Position numbers and translations under genes: made by a program
Assembly (NCBI GenBank): GCA_937888715.1
Contig: CALARU010000387.1
Span: 1-58,015, forward strand
DNA: 58,015 nt
Direction of reading: 5' to 3'
From: an uncultured Planctomycetaceae bacterium
GTDB taxonomy: Bacteria > Planctomycetota > Planctomycetia > Gemmatales > Gemmataceae
Part shown: one piece after another, positions 35,169-44,111 of the stretch
Layout: each line of letters opens with the position of its first letter
Numbering within the stretch: position 1 is the first letter of the stretch
The notes under the pieces: generated by a model
Database searches by the model: none
What the model was told of the DNA's origin: nothing
Seen by the model: the letters and a program-made list of their open reading frames with translations, nothing else

Positions 35169-37403
35169 TTACCTTTTGAAGGTCGAACCAGTTTGGCGAA
35201 TCTTGTTACCAGATTCACTTAACCCAGAAGTTAGTTGAATAATCGCCTGATCAGCTTCCATTCGAACTCTAGGGTCCAAGTCCGTTTTCTTTTCATTAAT
35301 TACTTCCAACACTTCTATAGTATTGATTTTCATACGTGTAAGCGAGCGTATACATGCTGCCCTTACCAATGGGGCTGGATCTTCCTTAACTGCGGTTGCC
35401 AAGGCCTGAACTGCCAGGTTCATGGATACCCCTCGGATTTTGGATAGTTGATCCGCAGCATACTCCCTTTGCGAAGGTTGATTTGCATTTTTTAGCATCA
35501 CAACATTCTCCATTAAAAAAGTATCCGCAGGCATTACGGTTGTTTCAGGTTGAATGTAAGCCATCATGTAGGCTGGCATTTGGCCTGACGCCATCCTTTG
35601 AGCCATAGCATTATTTGGATTAATTCCTTGAGGGCTAAATCCTTGGGCAGGCATATCGCCTTCTTTCGGCATTGTTGGATTAAATGCGTTTTGCATTACA
35701 ACGGTCGATTCAATATCCGAAGGGATCGGCCTCTGATTGGGGACCGGTGTAAAGGCGTTTGCCATACCTTGGGTTGGGTAATTATTACCAGCCATTCTCG
35801 TAGTTGGGTAGCTCGGATACAGTTGCGGCGCTTGAGGTGGAGTAAAGTTGTGAGCTGTAGGTGGTGCGCCTAGGGGTTGTCCATTGGGGATATAAGGAAT
35901 CACTCTAACAGGTGGGGCCCCTGCAGCTATAACCGACCCATTGCCTGGAGGGACTTTTTCTTCATGTGCGTTAATTTCTTTAGGCTTGTCCAAGAAACCA
36001 TAAATCCGTCCCATGGTGCGGCCTAGGAAATCTGGTGTCTTAGCCTCTGTAGGTTCTTTCTTTTTGGAAAGAAATATTCTTGGTTGCCTAGGTTCTTTGA
36101 TAACAATGATTGGAAGGGGGGGCGTTGTTTCTAAGGTTTCTGTCTTAATTTTCGTACTAACATTAACTTTAGCAACTGGAATAGATTTAGGTTTTTCCTT
36201 TGGCGTTACTTTAAGAGTTTCTGTTGGGGTAGTTTTGGGAATAGACTTTTCCGCTAGTTCTGCAGTTGTTTTAGGAAAGTTACCCCCAGAAACAATCGCT
36301 TCCACTTCTTGAATTGAGCTTTCTCTGCCCACAGCTTTTACAGCTTTCTTAGCTATTTTTTCTTCTAGCTTGGGATGTAGATAGTCAACGCTTTTCAGTG
36401 GATCAGGTTTAGTCCGATCTGCATGGGGAAGTTCTTGTTCCACTGGTTGGCTTTTAGTAATGTTGGTTTTTTTCAGCGATGAATCCATTATGCCCCAAGA
36501 TTTTCGCCAATCCTGAGCTTTGGGCTGTTCAAACTCAGGCTTTTTTGTTTCTTTTGGCACTGAGAATTCTGCAACTTTAGATTCACTTTTAGTAGTAGAG
36601 GAATTGACAGTGGTAGGGGTAGTATGTTGATTGCTTGAGTTCGAAGAATCGATTGCTTTATCTTTTACCTTGGCAACTAAAGGTGCTTTGTTTGAAATTT
36701 CTGTGATGGAAATGATTTTTTCAGGCCCGGCACTCGTAGCGACAAGGTTTTTTTCTTCATGGAGAATAATGAGTTTGTCGGGGTTGGCTGGTGCGGTTTT
36801 AGTTGCGAAGAATTTCTTGTTTTTCTCTGGCACTACTACGATTTTATCAGCACCTGATGCTGGAATGGTTATGAATTCAGTAGCCAAAGGTTTTTCGTTG
36901 GAAGTAGTGACTTCTTTTTTAATGGTCGCTGTTTCAATTTTTAAGGGTTTCGTGTTTTTTTGAATGGCAGTTTGCATAGGTACAACGGTGGAATTATTGA
37001 TAGCAGTGGTGGCCTCAACTTTGGGTAGTTCTTTTTGCAAAGTTTTTGCTATTGAAGAGTTATATTCAGGCGGAATGGGGGAATTCGCTGGCGGGGTATT
37101 GGCATTCACCCAGTGGTAGTTAGTGGTTGAATTTTTTTCTTTTGAATTTGGGGCGTTTTGAACGATGGTGATTTTTCTACCAGTTTCAAGAGCTTCCACT
37201 AAATAGCATTGTTGCCCGATTTTATTTGTCCAAGCTAAGATTAGCTTGCACTTTATTGGAGCTTTGCCTTTCTCATTTACAGTTAAAAACCGGTCTTTCG
37301 GTTTTTGTATTTCATTATTGCTCGGGGTTTCAGAATAGGCCAAACCAATGGTTGTTCCAGTAAGTGCTAAAAGCAGGGAGCTAAGCCATAATTTTCGTAA
37401 CAT
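35169..37403 (-). CDS. Secreted low-complexity protein with C-terminal HEAT-like repeats
   Basis: Exported protein of about 744 residues. A signal peptide (MLRKLWLSSLLLALTGTTIG, cleavage near 23) is followed by a small folded-looking segment with KCKLILAWTNKIGQQCYLVE (about 48-67). A long Lys/Thr/Pro/Ser-rich, probably disordered region (about 100-470) is followed by a Pro/Asn/Met-rich stretch (about 480-620). The end (about 635-735) contains HEAT-like helical repeats (YAADQLSKIRG, VRAACIRSLTRM, VRMEADQAIIQL). The ATG at 37403 follows GGGGG 8 nt upstream; a start 18 nt earlier is in frame. It lies downstream of the ExbB/ExbD cluster on the same strand, but a terminator separates them. Possibly an envelope scaffold; no enzyme motif is visible. 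Confidence 0.72.
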   Translation of the reverse strand: MLRKLWLSSLLLALTGTTIGLAYSETPSNNEIQKPKDRFLTVNEKGKAPIKCKLILAWTNKIGQQCYLVEALETGRKITIVQNAPNSKEKNSTTNYHWVNANTPPANSPIPPEYNSSIAKTLQKELPKVEATTAINNSTVVPMQTAIQKNTKPLKIETATIKKEVTTSNEKPLATEFITIPASGADKIVVVPEKNKKFFATKTAPANPDKLIILHEEKNLVATSAGPEKIISITEISNKAPLVAKVKDKAIDSSNSSNQHTTPTTVNSSTTKSESKVAEFSVPKETKKPEFEQPKAQDWRKSWGIMDSSLKKTNITKSQPVEQELPHADRTKPDPLKSVDYLHPKLEEKIAKKAVKAVGRESSIQEVEAIVSGGNFPKTTAELAEKSIPKTTPTETLKVTPKEKPKSIPVAKVNVSTKIKTETLETTPPLPIIVIKEPRQPRIFLSKKKEPTEAKTPDFLGRTMGRIYGFLDKPKEINAHEEKVPPGNGSVIAAGAPPVRVIPYIPNGQPLGAPPTAHNFTPPQAPQLYPSYPTTRMAGNNYPTQGMANAFTPVPNQRPIPSDIESTVVMQNAFNPTMPKEGDMPAQGFSPQGINPNNAMAQRMASGQMPAYMMAYIQPETTVMPADTFLMENVVMLKNANQPSQREYAADQLSKIRGVSMNLAVQALATAVKEDPAPLVRAACIRSLTRMKINTIEVLEVINEKKTDLDPRVRMEADQAIIQLTSGLSESGNKIRQTGSTFKR

Positions 37404-37541
37404 GATCGAATCCCCCGGCATAGGGTTAATTCTATGCCAATAAATGTTTGATATACTGTTTTATTTATCGGTAATGCGGGGTATGAGCTTGAAAGCGAAT
37501 TTGACGAAAAGTCGGAATATTCAGCCGGGTGGGTAAAATAG

Positions 37542-37574
37542 CAAGGGCCTGCTGGAAAATCCAACAGGCCCTTG
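37542..37574 (-). terminator. Rho-independent terminator of the exbB-toroid operon
   Basis: A GC-rich stem of 10 bp (CAAGGGCCTG with CAGGCCCTTG), with a further TGGA/TCCA pairing inside, begins 25 bp after the toroid gene stop on the minus strand. It is followed by CTATTTT. Confidence 0.8.
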
Positions 37575-37598
37575 GTGATTTAGGAGGACAGGGTTAGA

Positions 37599-39419
37599 TT
37601 ACTTCGCTCCGCCCATCTCGCGGCGGTACAAAGGCAAATGCCTGTAATAAACTTCCATAGTAAGAAGAGCCATGGATGTAGCCATAAGCCTGCCACCAGC
37701 ATCGGCGTGAGCACCAAGAGCATCCCAACTTCCAGCGAGCATGATTTTTTTAGGATCTGTTGCCTGAACCTGCTTGGCAATTAAAATATCACGAACCCCA
37801 TTTTTACGAACCCCACCCACTTCTGGCCCAAGGTTCCAGAAATCCCAAGCTTCACCACCCATATGATGCATAACCTGAGTTGCGTAGTAAATTTGGTACA
37901 TGTTGTAATTGGCAGGGCTAACGCCAGGGTGAATCTTTTTCATAATTTCCACGCCTTTTAAAAGGCCGGGATTTCTTGGGTTAACACCCATGTACTGCCT
38001 GCAAAGCATCCCGATAGCTGTCATAGCGGGAGAGGCGCCTGGATCGGTGTAGCCATAGCCCCCAGATTTTGGGTCGTGCACGCCATCAAGATATTTTTCA
38101 ACCATTTTGTATCGTTCGGTCGGGACTTTAAGGCCAGCCATTTGGCCACTTTTTAATGCCATGGTGCACCAACCGGTTACCGAGGTGTCACCTGGTTGTT
38201 TTGGGCCATAGCGCCAGCCACCACCATCATGCTGTGCATAAATTAAATAATCCAAAGCTTTTTGGGCAGAGAATTTGATCAAGGGATCACTCGTCATACC
38301 GTAGGCTTCGCACATAGCAATGGTGGCAAGGGGGTGGGAATAAAGCCCACCGCCATAATTACCATCTTTACCTTGTTTTTTAATAAGAAAGTTTAACCCA
38401 CCCATAACAGTTTTGCTGTAATCTTCCTGAGATTTTTTGCCTGAGGGTTTGTGGGTGATACCAGCAGCAAGGAAGGGCAATAAACCGAAGCCTGTTCCTG
38501 CGATATCATTGTTCTGGGCTTTATCAGTAGTGTTATGCTTAATTATTTTTGATGAGGGATTTCCGATGGGTGCAGTTCGGTAATAATCACCGTATTTATT
38601 AAGAGACCAGTGGCCATCATCAGCTTGGTGCAAAGCAAAAAACTTAAGGCCGCGAGCAACAGCCGCTTCGGAAAGTGCATTGCCACCGCCTTCTGCAAGA
38701 AGCTTGTCTCTAGTAGCGCCACTACGACCAGCGATACCACCTGGGGCATAAACCCCACCCATGCCGCCAAGGGAACCAACATTACTTCCGAGGCCTGAAA
38801 CATCTAAAGAAGGCGCAGCGCCAGTGCCCCCACCAAAACCTGGAGGAGGAGGAACATTGGCAGCAACTGTTTCGGGTGAATTTGGAATACCAACTGATTG
38901 TGATGGATCTTCAGGCCCAGGAACACTCATCTCATCTTTGCGATCCACATTGTATTGTGTTGGTACTTCGATATCGTTTCCAATATCAGTTACCGTTAAG
39001 TCTGGTTCAGGTTCAGATTCTTCGATTTTGGTGGGTTCATCAAGTTTTGCAGCTTGAATAGGTGCATTTTCAAATGGGACAAGCATAATTAAGAGGATCA
39101 GCAAACCGTGCATGGCGGCACTTATAACGCCAGCACCCAATGCCCAAATAATATTTGCATAGCCGGTGTTATCTTGAAGTGTTTCGGAAAGCTCAACATG
39201 GCCAGCTTCGTGGCCCATTCCTGCGAAAACCGCCAATCCCATGGCGGGTTTGGTGGCAGCAATAACAGGTGCACCGCCTTCGAGAAGTACGGAAGTAACT
39301 TCGATACCCCTGTCGCGGGCAATCATCCCAGCGTTTTTTTCATTTTGGGCAACAATCTTAGATTCAATGGGCTTGCCTGTCCCCTTGATTGTGCCTTTAA
39401 CAATATAGTTTTGTGACAT
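37599..39419 (-). CDS. Membrane-anchored alpha/alpha-toroid (prenyltransferase/squalene-cyclase-like) protein
   Basis: Protein of 606 residues, last gene of the ExbB/ExbD operon. Four parts are visible. The N-terminal domain (about 1-50) resembles the short GspF-type N-terminal motif. A single membrane helix lies at about 88-114. An acidic, proline-rich then Gly/Pro-rich linker spans about 120-235, recalling TonB. The alpha/alpha-toroid domain (about 255-600) has QW-like repeats such as HQADDGHW, KQGKDGNYGGG and AQHDGGGWRYGP. The DxDD acid motif of squalene-hopene cyclases is absent, so enzyme activity is doubtful and a binding role is more plausible. Orientation (N-in) would put the toroid in the periplasm. 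Such proteins recur in planctomycetes near ExbD genes, to my knowledge, without a described function. Confidence 0.78.
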   Translation of the reverse strand: MSQNYIVKGTIKGTGKPIESKIVAQNEKNAGMIARDRGIEVTSVLLEGGAPVIAATKPAMGLAVFAGMGHEAGHVELSETLQDNTGYANIIWALGAGVISAAMHGLLILLIMLVPFENAPIQAAKLDEPTKIEESEPEPDLTVTDIGNDIEVPTQYNVDRKDEMSVPGPEDPSQSVGIPNSPETVAANVPPPPGFGGGTGAAPSLDVSGLGSNVGSLGGMGGVYAPGGIAGRSGATRDKLLAEGGGNALSEAAVARGLKFFALHQADDGHWSLNKYGDYYRTAPIGNPSSKIIKHNTTDKAQNNDIAGTGFGLLPFLAAGITHKPSGKKSQEDYSKTVMGGLNFLIKKQGKDGNYGGGLYSHPLATIAMCEAYGMTSDPLIKFSAQKALDYLIYAQHDGGGWRYGPKQPGDTSVTGWCTMALKSGQMAGLKVPTERYKMVEKYLDGVHDPKSGGYGYTDPGASPAMTAIGMLCRQYMGVNPRNPGLLKGVEIMKKIHPGVSPANYNMYQIYYATQVMHHMGGEAWDFWNLGPEVGGVRKNGVRDILIAKQVQATDPKKIMLAGSWDALGAHADAGGRLMATSMALLTMEVYYRHLPLYRREMGGAK

Positions 39420-39479
39420 GAATAACTCTCCTAAAATTTAGCAATACTTTATTATTGCATGTATGCTGTAGGAAATCAA

Positions 39480-40682
39480 TCAAATCTTATAGTTGGGAAA
39501 GTTTGAATTTCCAGAATCGTTATCTGTTAACTTAGACGCAGAGCGCTCAATTTGGTTCCCACTAGTGGTGGAATAATCTTTGAAAAGAGGGTCGACTTCT
39601 AATCGACGGTTTCTTAACCGGTTAGTAGTTTTCTGATCGCCACGCAAAAACCAAACAATTAGTCCAATAATTACTGAAAGGACAACCACCGAAGATATAG
39701 TAAACAAAGGCAGCAACCCTTTCGCCCAAGTTGAACCTTCTTCGGAAGATTCCATCGAGCCCCTTGTAACATTCAATGTTTTTCCAATCACTAAAGGTGT
39801 ATCTTTCCAAGGGTTTTCGCTACCACTATTTGCTGTTTTGTAGCGATATTTTTTGAAAAAGTAGCCTTGGAATTCAATCAGAAAATCATCCTTTTCAAAA
39901 GGTTGGATGTTGTCAGGCAATTGAGTAAATAGGATGCAAACAGGGTTAGGTCCATACATGTCCTGAAAGACCCAGCCTTCGTAAAGTTCGGAAACGCCAA
40001 CACTGAGTAATGCAACAGGTGGCGTAATTTTTCTGAGGCGCCTTAGCCTTCCTTTAATTTCCACAACCTCACCTCGATTTGTTCTGGGTTTGGTCATAAG
40101 ATCGGAGAAAGTAAGTTCTTTACGTGCGGATTGCGCAAAGGCCAAAGCTGAAGTTTGATACGCCATCAGCACGAATTCGAAATAAGCAGAGGCCTCTAAA
40201 TCATCAATCGAAGGCCCGGAAATTGGCTTTTCGTCTTTAACCCGTTCCAAAAATTCTTCGGGAATCGGTCGAACAACATCTGAATTAATCAAAGACCAAA
40301 AATCTTCTTCGTCGCCGATTTTCAATAACCCAATTGTTTCAATTCCAGAAATAGCAGACCCTGCGGGCATAAGAATTAAACCACAAGTTGCAAGAAGGGT
40401 TTTTTCTCGTCTTGAAGAAAAAGGTGTAGTAAAAGACCATAAATTAAAACCTGCATCATCCCCACTAACTAGAGTAGAAAGCGAGCCTAAAAGCCCAATC
40501 CCTGGCGTGGTTCCCGAGCCAATACAAAGGGTTGCTAAATAGCTCTGCTCGGGTTGAGATAATTGAAATAAAGGAACAGTATCGATATCTTGAGGAGTCG
40601 CTTTTTGCGTTGAAAATAAGCAAACTAGAAATAGAAAAACTAGGGCGACAAATTTGCAAATGGTGTTGGTTTTAGACATCAT
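39480..40682 (-). CDS. Hypothetical periplasmic protein with C-terminal membrane anchor
   Basis: Unrecognised protein of 400 residues. The N terminus is a signal peptide (hydrophobic KFVALVFLFLVCLFS, about 10-24). A periplasmic region of about 290 residues follows, containing RGEVVEIKGRLRRLRKITPP (about 200-219), an OB-like or beta-rich segment, and CILFTQLPDNIQ. One strong membrane helix (about 322-345, FTISSVVVLSVIIGLIVWFL) leads to a short basic cytoplasmic tail. It lies 15 bp after the second exbD gene and 60 bp before the toroid gene, so it is probably a subunit of the same envelope complex. The topology places its bulk in the periplasm next to the toroid domain. Confidence 0.72.
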   Translation of the reverse strand: MMSKTNTICKFVALVFLFLVCLFSTQKATPQDIDTVPLFQLSQPEQSYLATLCIGSGTTPGIGLLGSLSTLVSGDDAGFNLWSFTTPFSSRREKTLLATCGLILMPAGSAISGIETIGLLKIGDEEDFWSLINSDVVRPIPEEFLERVKDEKPISGPSIDDLEASAYFEFVLMAYQTSALAFAQSARKELTFSDLMTKPRTNRGEVVEIKGRLRRLRKITPPVALLSVGVSELYEGWVFQDMYGPNPVCILFTQLPDNIQPFEKDDFLIEFQGYFFKKYRYKTANSGSENPWKDTPLVIGKTLNVTRGSMESSEEGSTWAKGLLPLFTISSVVVLSVIIGLIVWFLRGDQKTTNRLRNRRLEVDPLFKDYSTTSGNQIERSASKLTDNDSGNSNFPNYKI

Positions 40683-40697
40683 TCGTGCCCGGAAAAA

Positions 40698-41219
40698 TTA
40701 ATTAACCACACTGATGTTGAATCCCGGCGGTTCAACAAAACTAACATTTTTAAAACCAGCTTTGCGGCAAGTGTCTGCAACCATGATCACGTTAGACCAT
40801 TTTAATTTGCTTGCGGGCTGAATTTTAATTACCTCTTTTTCGGTTGCAGTTTCATTTGCTAATTTCAAATTTTCAAAAAGCTCTTTAAGATCACCAACTA
40901 TGATGGATCCTGAGTTTTGTTTGATGTGTATCTTCGCAATTTCTCCACGATTTATATCATCTGTAACAGCTTCCACAACAATTGTTACATCAGCTTCGAT
41001 TTTTGGAGGAGCATCTGGATCGGGTGGTGGGGGAGGTTGTTTTGTTTCCTTGGCAGCAGCTTCATTTTCTGAAGGCAAACTTAAATCAAACTGACCTTCT
41101 AGCCCGGAAGGATTATATGTGAAAATAAAAAACGTCAGTAATTGGAAGGCCATGTCCAACATGGGTGTGATGGGCAATATTACTTCGGGCGATGGTTCAC
41201 TGTTTTTATGCTTGCTCAT
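40698..41219 (-). CDS. ExbD/TolR-type proton-channel subunit (second copy)
   Basis: Inner-membrane protein of 173 residues with the ExbD layout: short cytoplasmic N terminus, one membrane helix (about 18-37) with the conserved protonatable Asp in [17 protein letters not shown], and a periplasmic domain (about 60-173). An acidic/Pro-rich insert ([16 protein letters not shown], about 68-83) links helix and domain. Its ATG overlaps the stop of the first exbD gene (ATGA), so translation is coupled. Two non-identical ExbD proteins suggest a mixed dimer inside the ExbB pentamer. Confidence 0.9.
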   Translation of the reverse strand: MSKHKNSEPSPEVILPITPMLDMAFQLLTFFIFTYNPSGLEGQFDLSLPSENEAAAKETKQPPPPPDPDAPPKIEADVTIVVEAVTDDINRGEIAKIHIKQNSGSIIVGDLKELFENLKLANETATEKEVIKIQPASKLKWSNVIMVADTCRKAGFKNVSFVEPPGFNISVVN

Positions 41220-41743
41220 ATTGGTTGTGCCACGCTCTTAGTTACAGCCCTGAGTTTTATTTGCCTAAATCCCTCGATTTTGCACATTTGCAGGACACGG
41301 TAAACCTGATCATAGTCAGTAAGTTTATGGGCTCGCATGACAATGGTAGTTTTAACTTTACCATCTTTGCTGGTTCTTTTAAGGGTGTTAAATTGGTTTC
41401 GAAGCCAGAACTTAAATTCGCTGAATCGCATGGGTTCTTCGCCAAGGATAATAATAAAAGGGTCGCCTTCTTTGAACTTGTCGGTAAGTTTTTGAAGGGC
41501 GGTAGCACCTTTGGATTCATAATCTTTTAAAATAAAAGGTCGAAGATTAACGAATAAAACATCGACTTCATTTTTGTCCATCGGAACGGCTGACATAGAT
41601 TCGGGAAGTACAATTTCTTCGGATACTTGATTGGTTACAAAATTAACGCACATCATGAAAAACATTAGAAGCTGCAACACCACATCCAAAAGAGGAGTGA
41701 GGTTCGGTTCCATATTTCCTTCGTCGGATGCACCATGACTCAT
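41216..41743 (-). CDS. ExbD/TolR-type proton-channel subunit (first copy)
   Basis: Inner-membrane protein of 175 residues. The N-terminal membrane helix carries the ExbD Asp in [19 protein letters not shown] (about 13-31). The periplasmic part (about 40-175) ends with [20 protein letters not shown] and [15 protein letters not shown], the usual ExbD C-terminal fold. It differs clearly from the second copy. It lies 101 bp after exbB, with a 10-bp hairpin in between, and overlaps the next gene by 4 bp. A GAGGGG box precedes the start by about 11 nt. It would form the proton path with ExbB. Confidence 0.9.
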   Translation of the reverse strand: MSHGASDEGNMEPNLTPLLDVVLQLLMFFMMCVNFVTNQVSEEIVLPESMSAVPMDKNEVDVLFVNLRPFILKDYESKGATALQKLTDKFKEGDPFIIILGEEPMRFSEFKFWLRNQFNTLKRTSKDGKVKTTIVMRAHKLTDYDQVYRVLQMCKIEGFRQIKLRAVTKSVAQPI

Positions 41744-41808
41744 GGTAATTTAACCCCTCGTTGACTTTCATTTCAGTCTTTAACTGGTCTCTTTTTAACA
41801 ATCGTGGT

Positions 41809-41839
41809 GCTGATCTCTTTGTTATTAAGAGAGATCAGC
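41809..41839 (-). promoter_or_regulatory. Intercistronic hairpin between exbB and exbD
   Basis: Perfect 10-bp arms (GCTGATCTCT, 41809-41818, and AGAGATCAGC, 41830-41839) with an 11-nt loop begin 5 bp after the exbB stop. No U-tract follows on the minus strand, so partial termination or RNA 3'-end protection is likelier than full termination. Confidence 0.55.
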
Positions 41840-41844
41840 AGAGA

Positions 41845-42681
41845 TTAAACTTGGGGCACGGACTTTGTTGGAACATTTGGAGCTGCAGACGCACCAGGTT
41901 GACCTGCTGCTTTTTTAGTACTGTGATACATCTGTGTTAAAAGATCATCAGCGATCAAGCTAGTATCCATCGAAATTTTAATTAATCGATTGCGATAAAA
42001 TGCATGAAAGAAAATTGCAGGGACGGATAGGCCAATCCCAAGAAGTGTAACTACAAGTGCATGCGAAATACCATCCGCAAGTTTATCTGGCCTTGGGGTA
42101 GAACCGGGTCTGCCAAGTTCCATAAAGCTAAGAATCATACCAAATACGGTTCCAACCAAACCAATAAGAGGCCCAAGTGTCCCAATAGTTGCAAGATAAG
42201 TGATTGCTACTTCCTTGCTGGCTTTGATGCTATCAACCATGTTGTAGGCGGATTCTCTAGCATCTTCGATGCCATATTGAAGCCTTGACATACCTTGGCT
42301 CATGGTTCTACCAAGAAAGGAGCCATCTTCTTTGGCTATATCAAAGGCTTGTTTGAACTGCTTCTTATTGACCAAGTCGGTGAATTCTTCAACAAAATTA
42401 GGGGGGATTGATGTGGCCATTCGCAGTTCCATTGCTAAAAGGCAAACAAGTGCAATAAGGGCAATTGAAATAGCAAGAATAAGAGGACCGAACACCCAGC
42501 CCGCAGATTTAAGAATGTGCATGAAAAGGCTAGGACTTCCAGCGGCAGGTTTATCGCCTTCCTCTTTCTTTTCCTCAGCAGGAGGCGCTTCAGCTTGGAA
42601 GGCAAAGGAATTATTAGTGCTGAATAAAAATCCAACAAGAACCAGCAAAACAAGCGTAAACCTTGACGATGTCCCTGACAT
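41845..42681 (-). CDS. ExbB/TolQ/MotA-type proton-channel protein
   Basis: Inner-membrane channel protein of 278 residues. A signal-like hydrophobic segment (about 8-27) and a charged, Glu/Lys/Pro-rich periplasmic stretch precede three core helices: about 62-85, 160-185 (ATIGTLGPLIGLVGTVFGMI, the family signature) and 205-230 (ALVVTLLGIGLSVPAIFF). The cleavable-looking N terminus is typical of longer ExbB proteins. The ATG at 42681 has AAGGGG 7 nt upstream; an in-frame ATG at 42741 lacks such a signal. It heads an operon with two exbD genes, a membrane protein and the toroid protein. Proton flow through the ExbB-ExbD channel would power the partner protein(s). Confidence 0.92.
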   Translation of the reverse strand: MSGTSSRFTLVLLVLVGFLFSTNNSFAFQAEAPPAEEKKEEGDKPAAGSPSLFMHILKSAGWVFGPLILAISIALIALVCLLAMELRMATSIPPNFVEEFTDLVNKKQFKQAFDIAKEDGSFLGRTMSQGMSRLQYGIEDARESAYNMVDSIKASKEVAITYLATIGTLGPLIGLVGTVFGMILSFMELGRPGSTPRPDKLADGISHALVVTLLGIGLSVPAIFFHAFYRNRLIKISMDTSLIADDLLTQMYHSTKKAAGQPGASAAPNVPTKSVPQV

Positions 42682-42744
42682 GAAATTCCCCTTAATAAGC
42701 GTTAGCATCTTGTCAATCCTTTTGAAAACTCCAAAGGTCACTTT

Positions 42745-42792
42745 ATGAAAGTTTATTTGGAAGAAGAAAGCTAAATTTCATTAAACTTTCAT
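42745..42792 (-). promoter_or_regulatory. Inverted repeat in exbB leader
   Basis: Perfect 11-bp arms (ATGAAAGTTTA, 42745-42755, and TAAACTTTCAT, 42782-42792) separated by 26 bp lie about 65 bp upstream of the exbB start, within its probable leader. It may be an operator or an RNA stem. Confidence 0.45.
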
Positions 42793-42871
42793 TCTGTTAT
42801 TATTTTGACACATAGTAGCAAACATTAGTTCCATAAGAATCAAAAACATTAAAATAAAATTATCTATTCTT

Positions 42872-42900
42872 ATAACAACGATGAAAGCGTGTTCTGTCAA
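42872..42900 (-). promoter_or_regulatory. Candidate promoter of the exbB operon
   Basis: On the minus strand a perfect TTGACA (42900-42895) is followed after 17 bp by TGTTAT (42877-42872, 4/6). TTATAA two bases further downstream is an alternative -10 box at 19-bp spacing. It would give a leader of about 185 nt containing the inverted repeat. Confidence 0.4.
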
Positions 42901-42912
42901 GGAATTATCGCA

Positions 42913-43851
42913 CTACTTTCCCCCAATTTTTTCTTGGAAGTGTTTCAGCGTTTTTGTGAGGCCCTCTGTTCGTTGTATTTTTGGCTCCCATCCTAAAAGG
43001 TTCTTAGCCCGTGATATATCGGGTTTTCGCACTTTCGGGTCATCCTGAGGTAGAGGGTGAAATATGATTTTGCTTTTACTTCCAGATAAATCAAGTATCT
43101 CTTTTGCAAATTCCAGAATGGTCACCTCACTTGGGTTTCCCAAATTAACTGGCTCATGATAATCCTTAAACAATAATTTTGTGATGCCTTCAACTAAATC
43201 ATCAACGTGGCAAAAACTTCTCGTTTGCGAACCATCCCCATAAACGGTTAACGGTTCGCCCCTAAGTGCTTGGCCCATGAAATTAGGCAAAACTCGTCCA
43301 TCATCGAGCCTCATGCGATTGCCATAGGTATTAAATATTCGGATGATGTGTGTGTTGATGTTATGACAACGGTGGTAGGCCATTACCATTGCTTCAGAAA
43401 AGCGTTTGGCCTCATCGTAGACGCCTCGAATGCCAATAGGGTTAACATTTCCCCAATAATCTTCGCTTTGTGGATGCCTCTCGGGGTCGCCATAAACTTC
43501 GCTGGTGCTTGCTAATAGGTAGGAAGAGTTTTTAGCTTTTGCCAAACCTAGAGTGTTGTGCGTACCTAAAGACCCAACCTTAAGGGTTGGTATGGGGTGC
43601 CTAAGATAATCAACCGGACTTGCGGGAGAGGCAAAGTGCAAAATATTATCGATGGGGCCATCAATGTCTATGTGGTGACTGATATCGTGGCGTATAAAAC
43701 TGAATTGCGGATTACTTCGTAAGTGTTCTACATTTCCAAGGCCGCCGGTGATTAAGTTGTCAACGCAGATAACTTCATGACCAAGGCCCAAAAAGGTTTC
43801 ACAAAGGTGAGACCCAACGAAGCCAGCACCGCCGGTAACAAGTGTTCGCAC
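42913..43851 (-). CDS. UDP-glucuronate decarboxylase (UDP-xylose synthase)-like SDR epimerase
   Basis: Extended short-chain dehydrogenase of 312 residues, NAD-dependent, acting on a nucleotide sugar. Motifs: [10 protein letters not shown] at the N terminus, [10 protein letters not shown] (catalytic Ser/Thr, about 114-123), [11 protein letters not shown] (Tyr-x3-Lys, about 143-153), and [20 protein letters not shown] (about 171-190), the typical UDP-glucuronate decarboxylase block. Other members (dTDP-glucose dehydratase, UDP-glucose epimerase) fit less well. The GTG at 43851 gives the family start MRTLVTGG and has AAAGGA 9 nt upstream; an in-frame TTG at 43869 adds six residues. It makes UDP-xylose for cell-surface glycans. 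It is divergent from glycogen phosphorylase. Confidence 0.88.
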   Translation of the reverse strand: MRTLVTGGAGFVGSHLCETFLGLGHEVICVDNLITGGLGNVEHLRSNPQFSFIRHDISHHIDIDGPIDNILHFASPASPVDYLRHPIPTLKVGSLGTHNTLGLAKAKNSSYLLASTSEVYGDPERHPQSEDYWGNVNPIGIRGVYDEAKRFSEAMVMAYHRCHNINTHIIRIFNTYGNRMRLDDGRVLPNFMGQALRGEPLTVYGDGSQTRSFCHVDDLVEGITKLLFKDYHEPVNLGNPSEVTILEFAKEILDLSGSKSKIIFHPLPQDDPKVRKPDISRAKNLLGWEPKIQRTEGLTKTLKHFQEKIGGK

Positions 43852-44111
43852 TAGTAAAAATCCTTTCAATCGTTCTTATCAAAAAAACCTACCCGTTGAA
43901 ACTACCGCAAGGCTCACTTTACAAACTTTAAAATCATAAGAATTATTTCTATTATTTTTATGGTCTTGTAAACTGCTTATATGTTATCTAATATTTGTTG
44001 AAAGAATAATAGCTGATTTATTTATTCGACAGATGTGAATTATTAATTGTTTGGCAAATAGTTTAGGTTGACCTTTTTAGTCCCTTATGCTTATTAATAA
44101 AAGAGAGAATT

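Noticed and set aside
37599..39419. Active squalene-hopene cyclase or prenyltransferase
   Set aside because: QW-like repeats are present, but the DxDD catalytic motif is missing, and the ExbB/ExbD context suggests a non-enzymatic role.
44068..44097. TTGACC-18-TATTAA as glgP promoter
   Set aside because: The start site would fall within the ribosome-binding region, leaving almost no leader; too weak to list as a feature.
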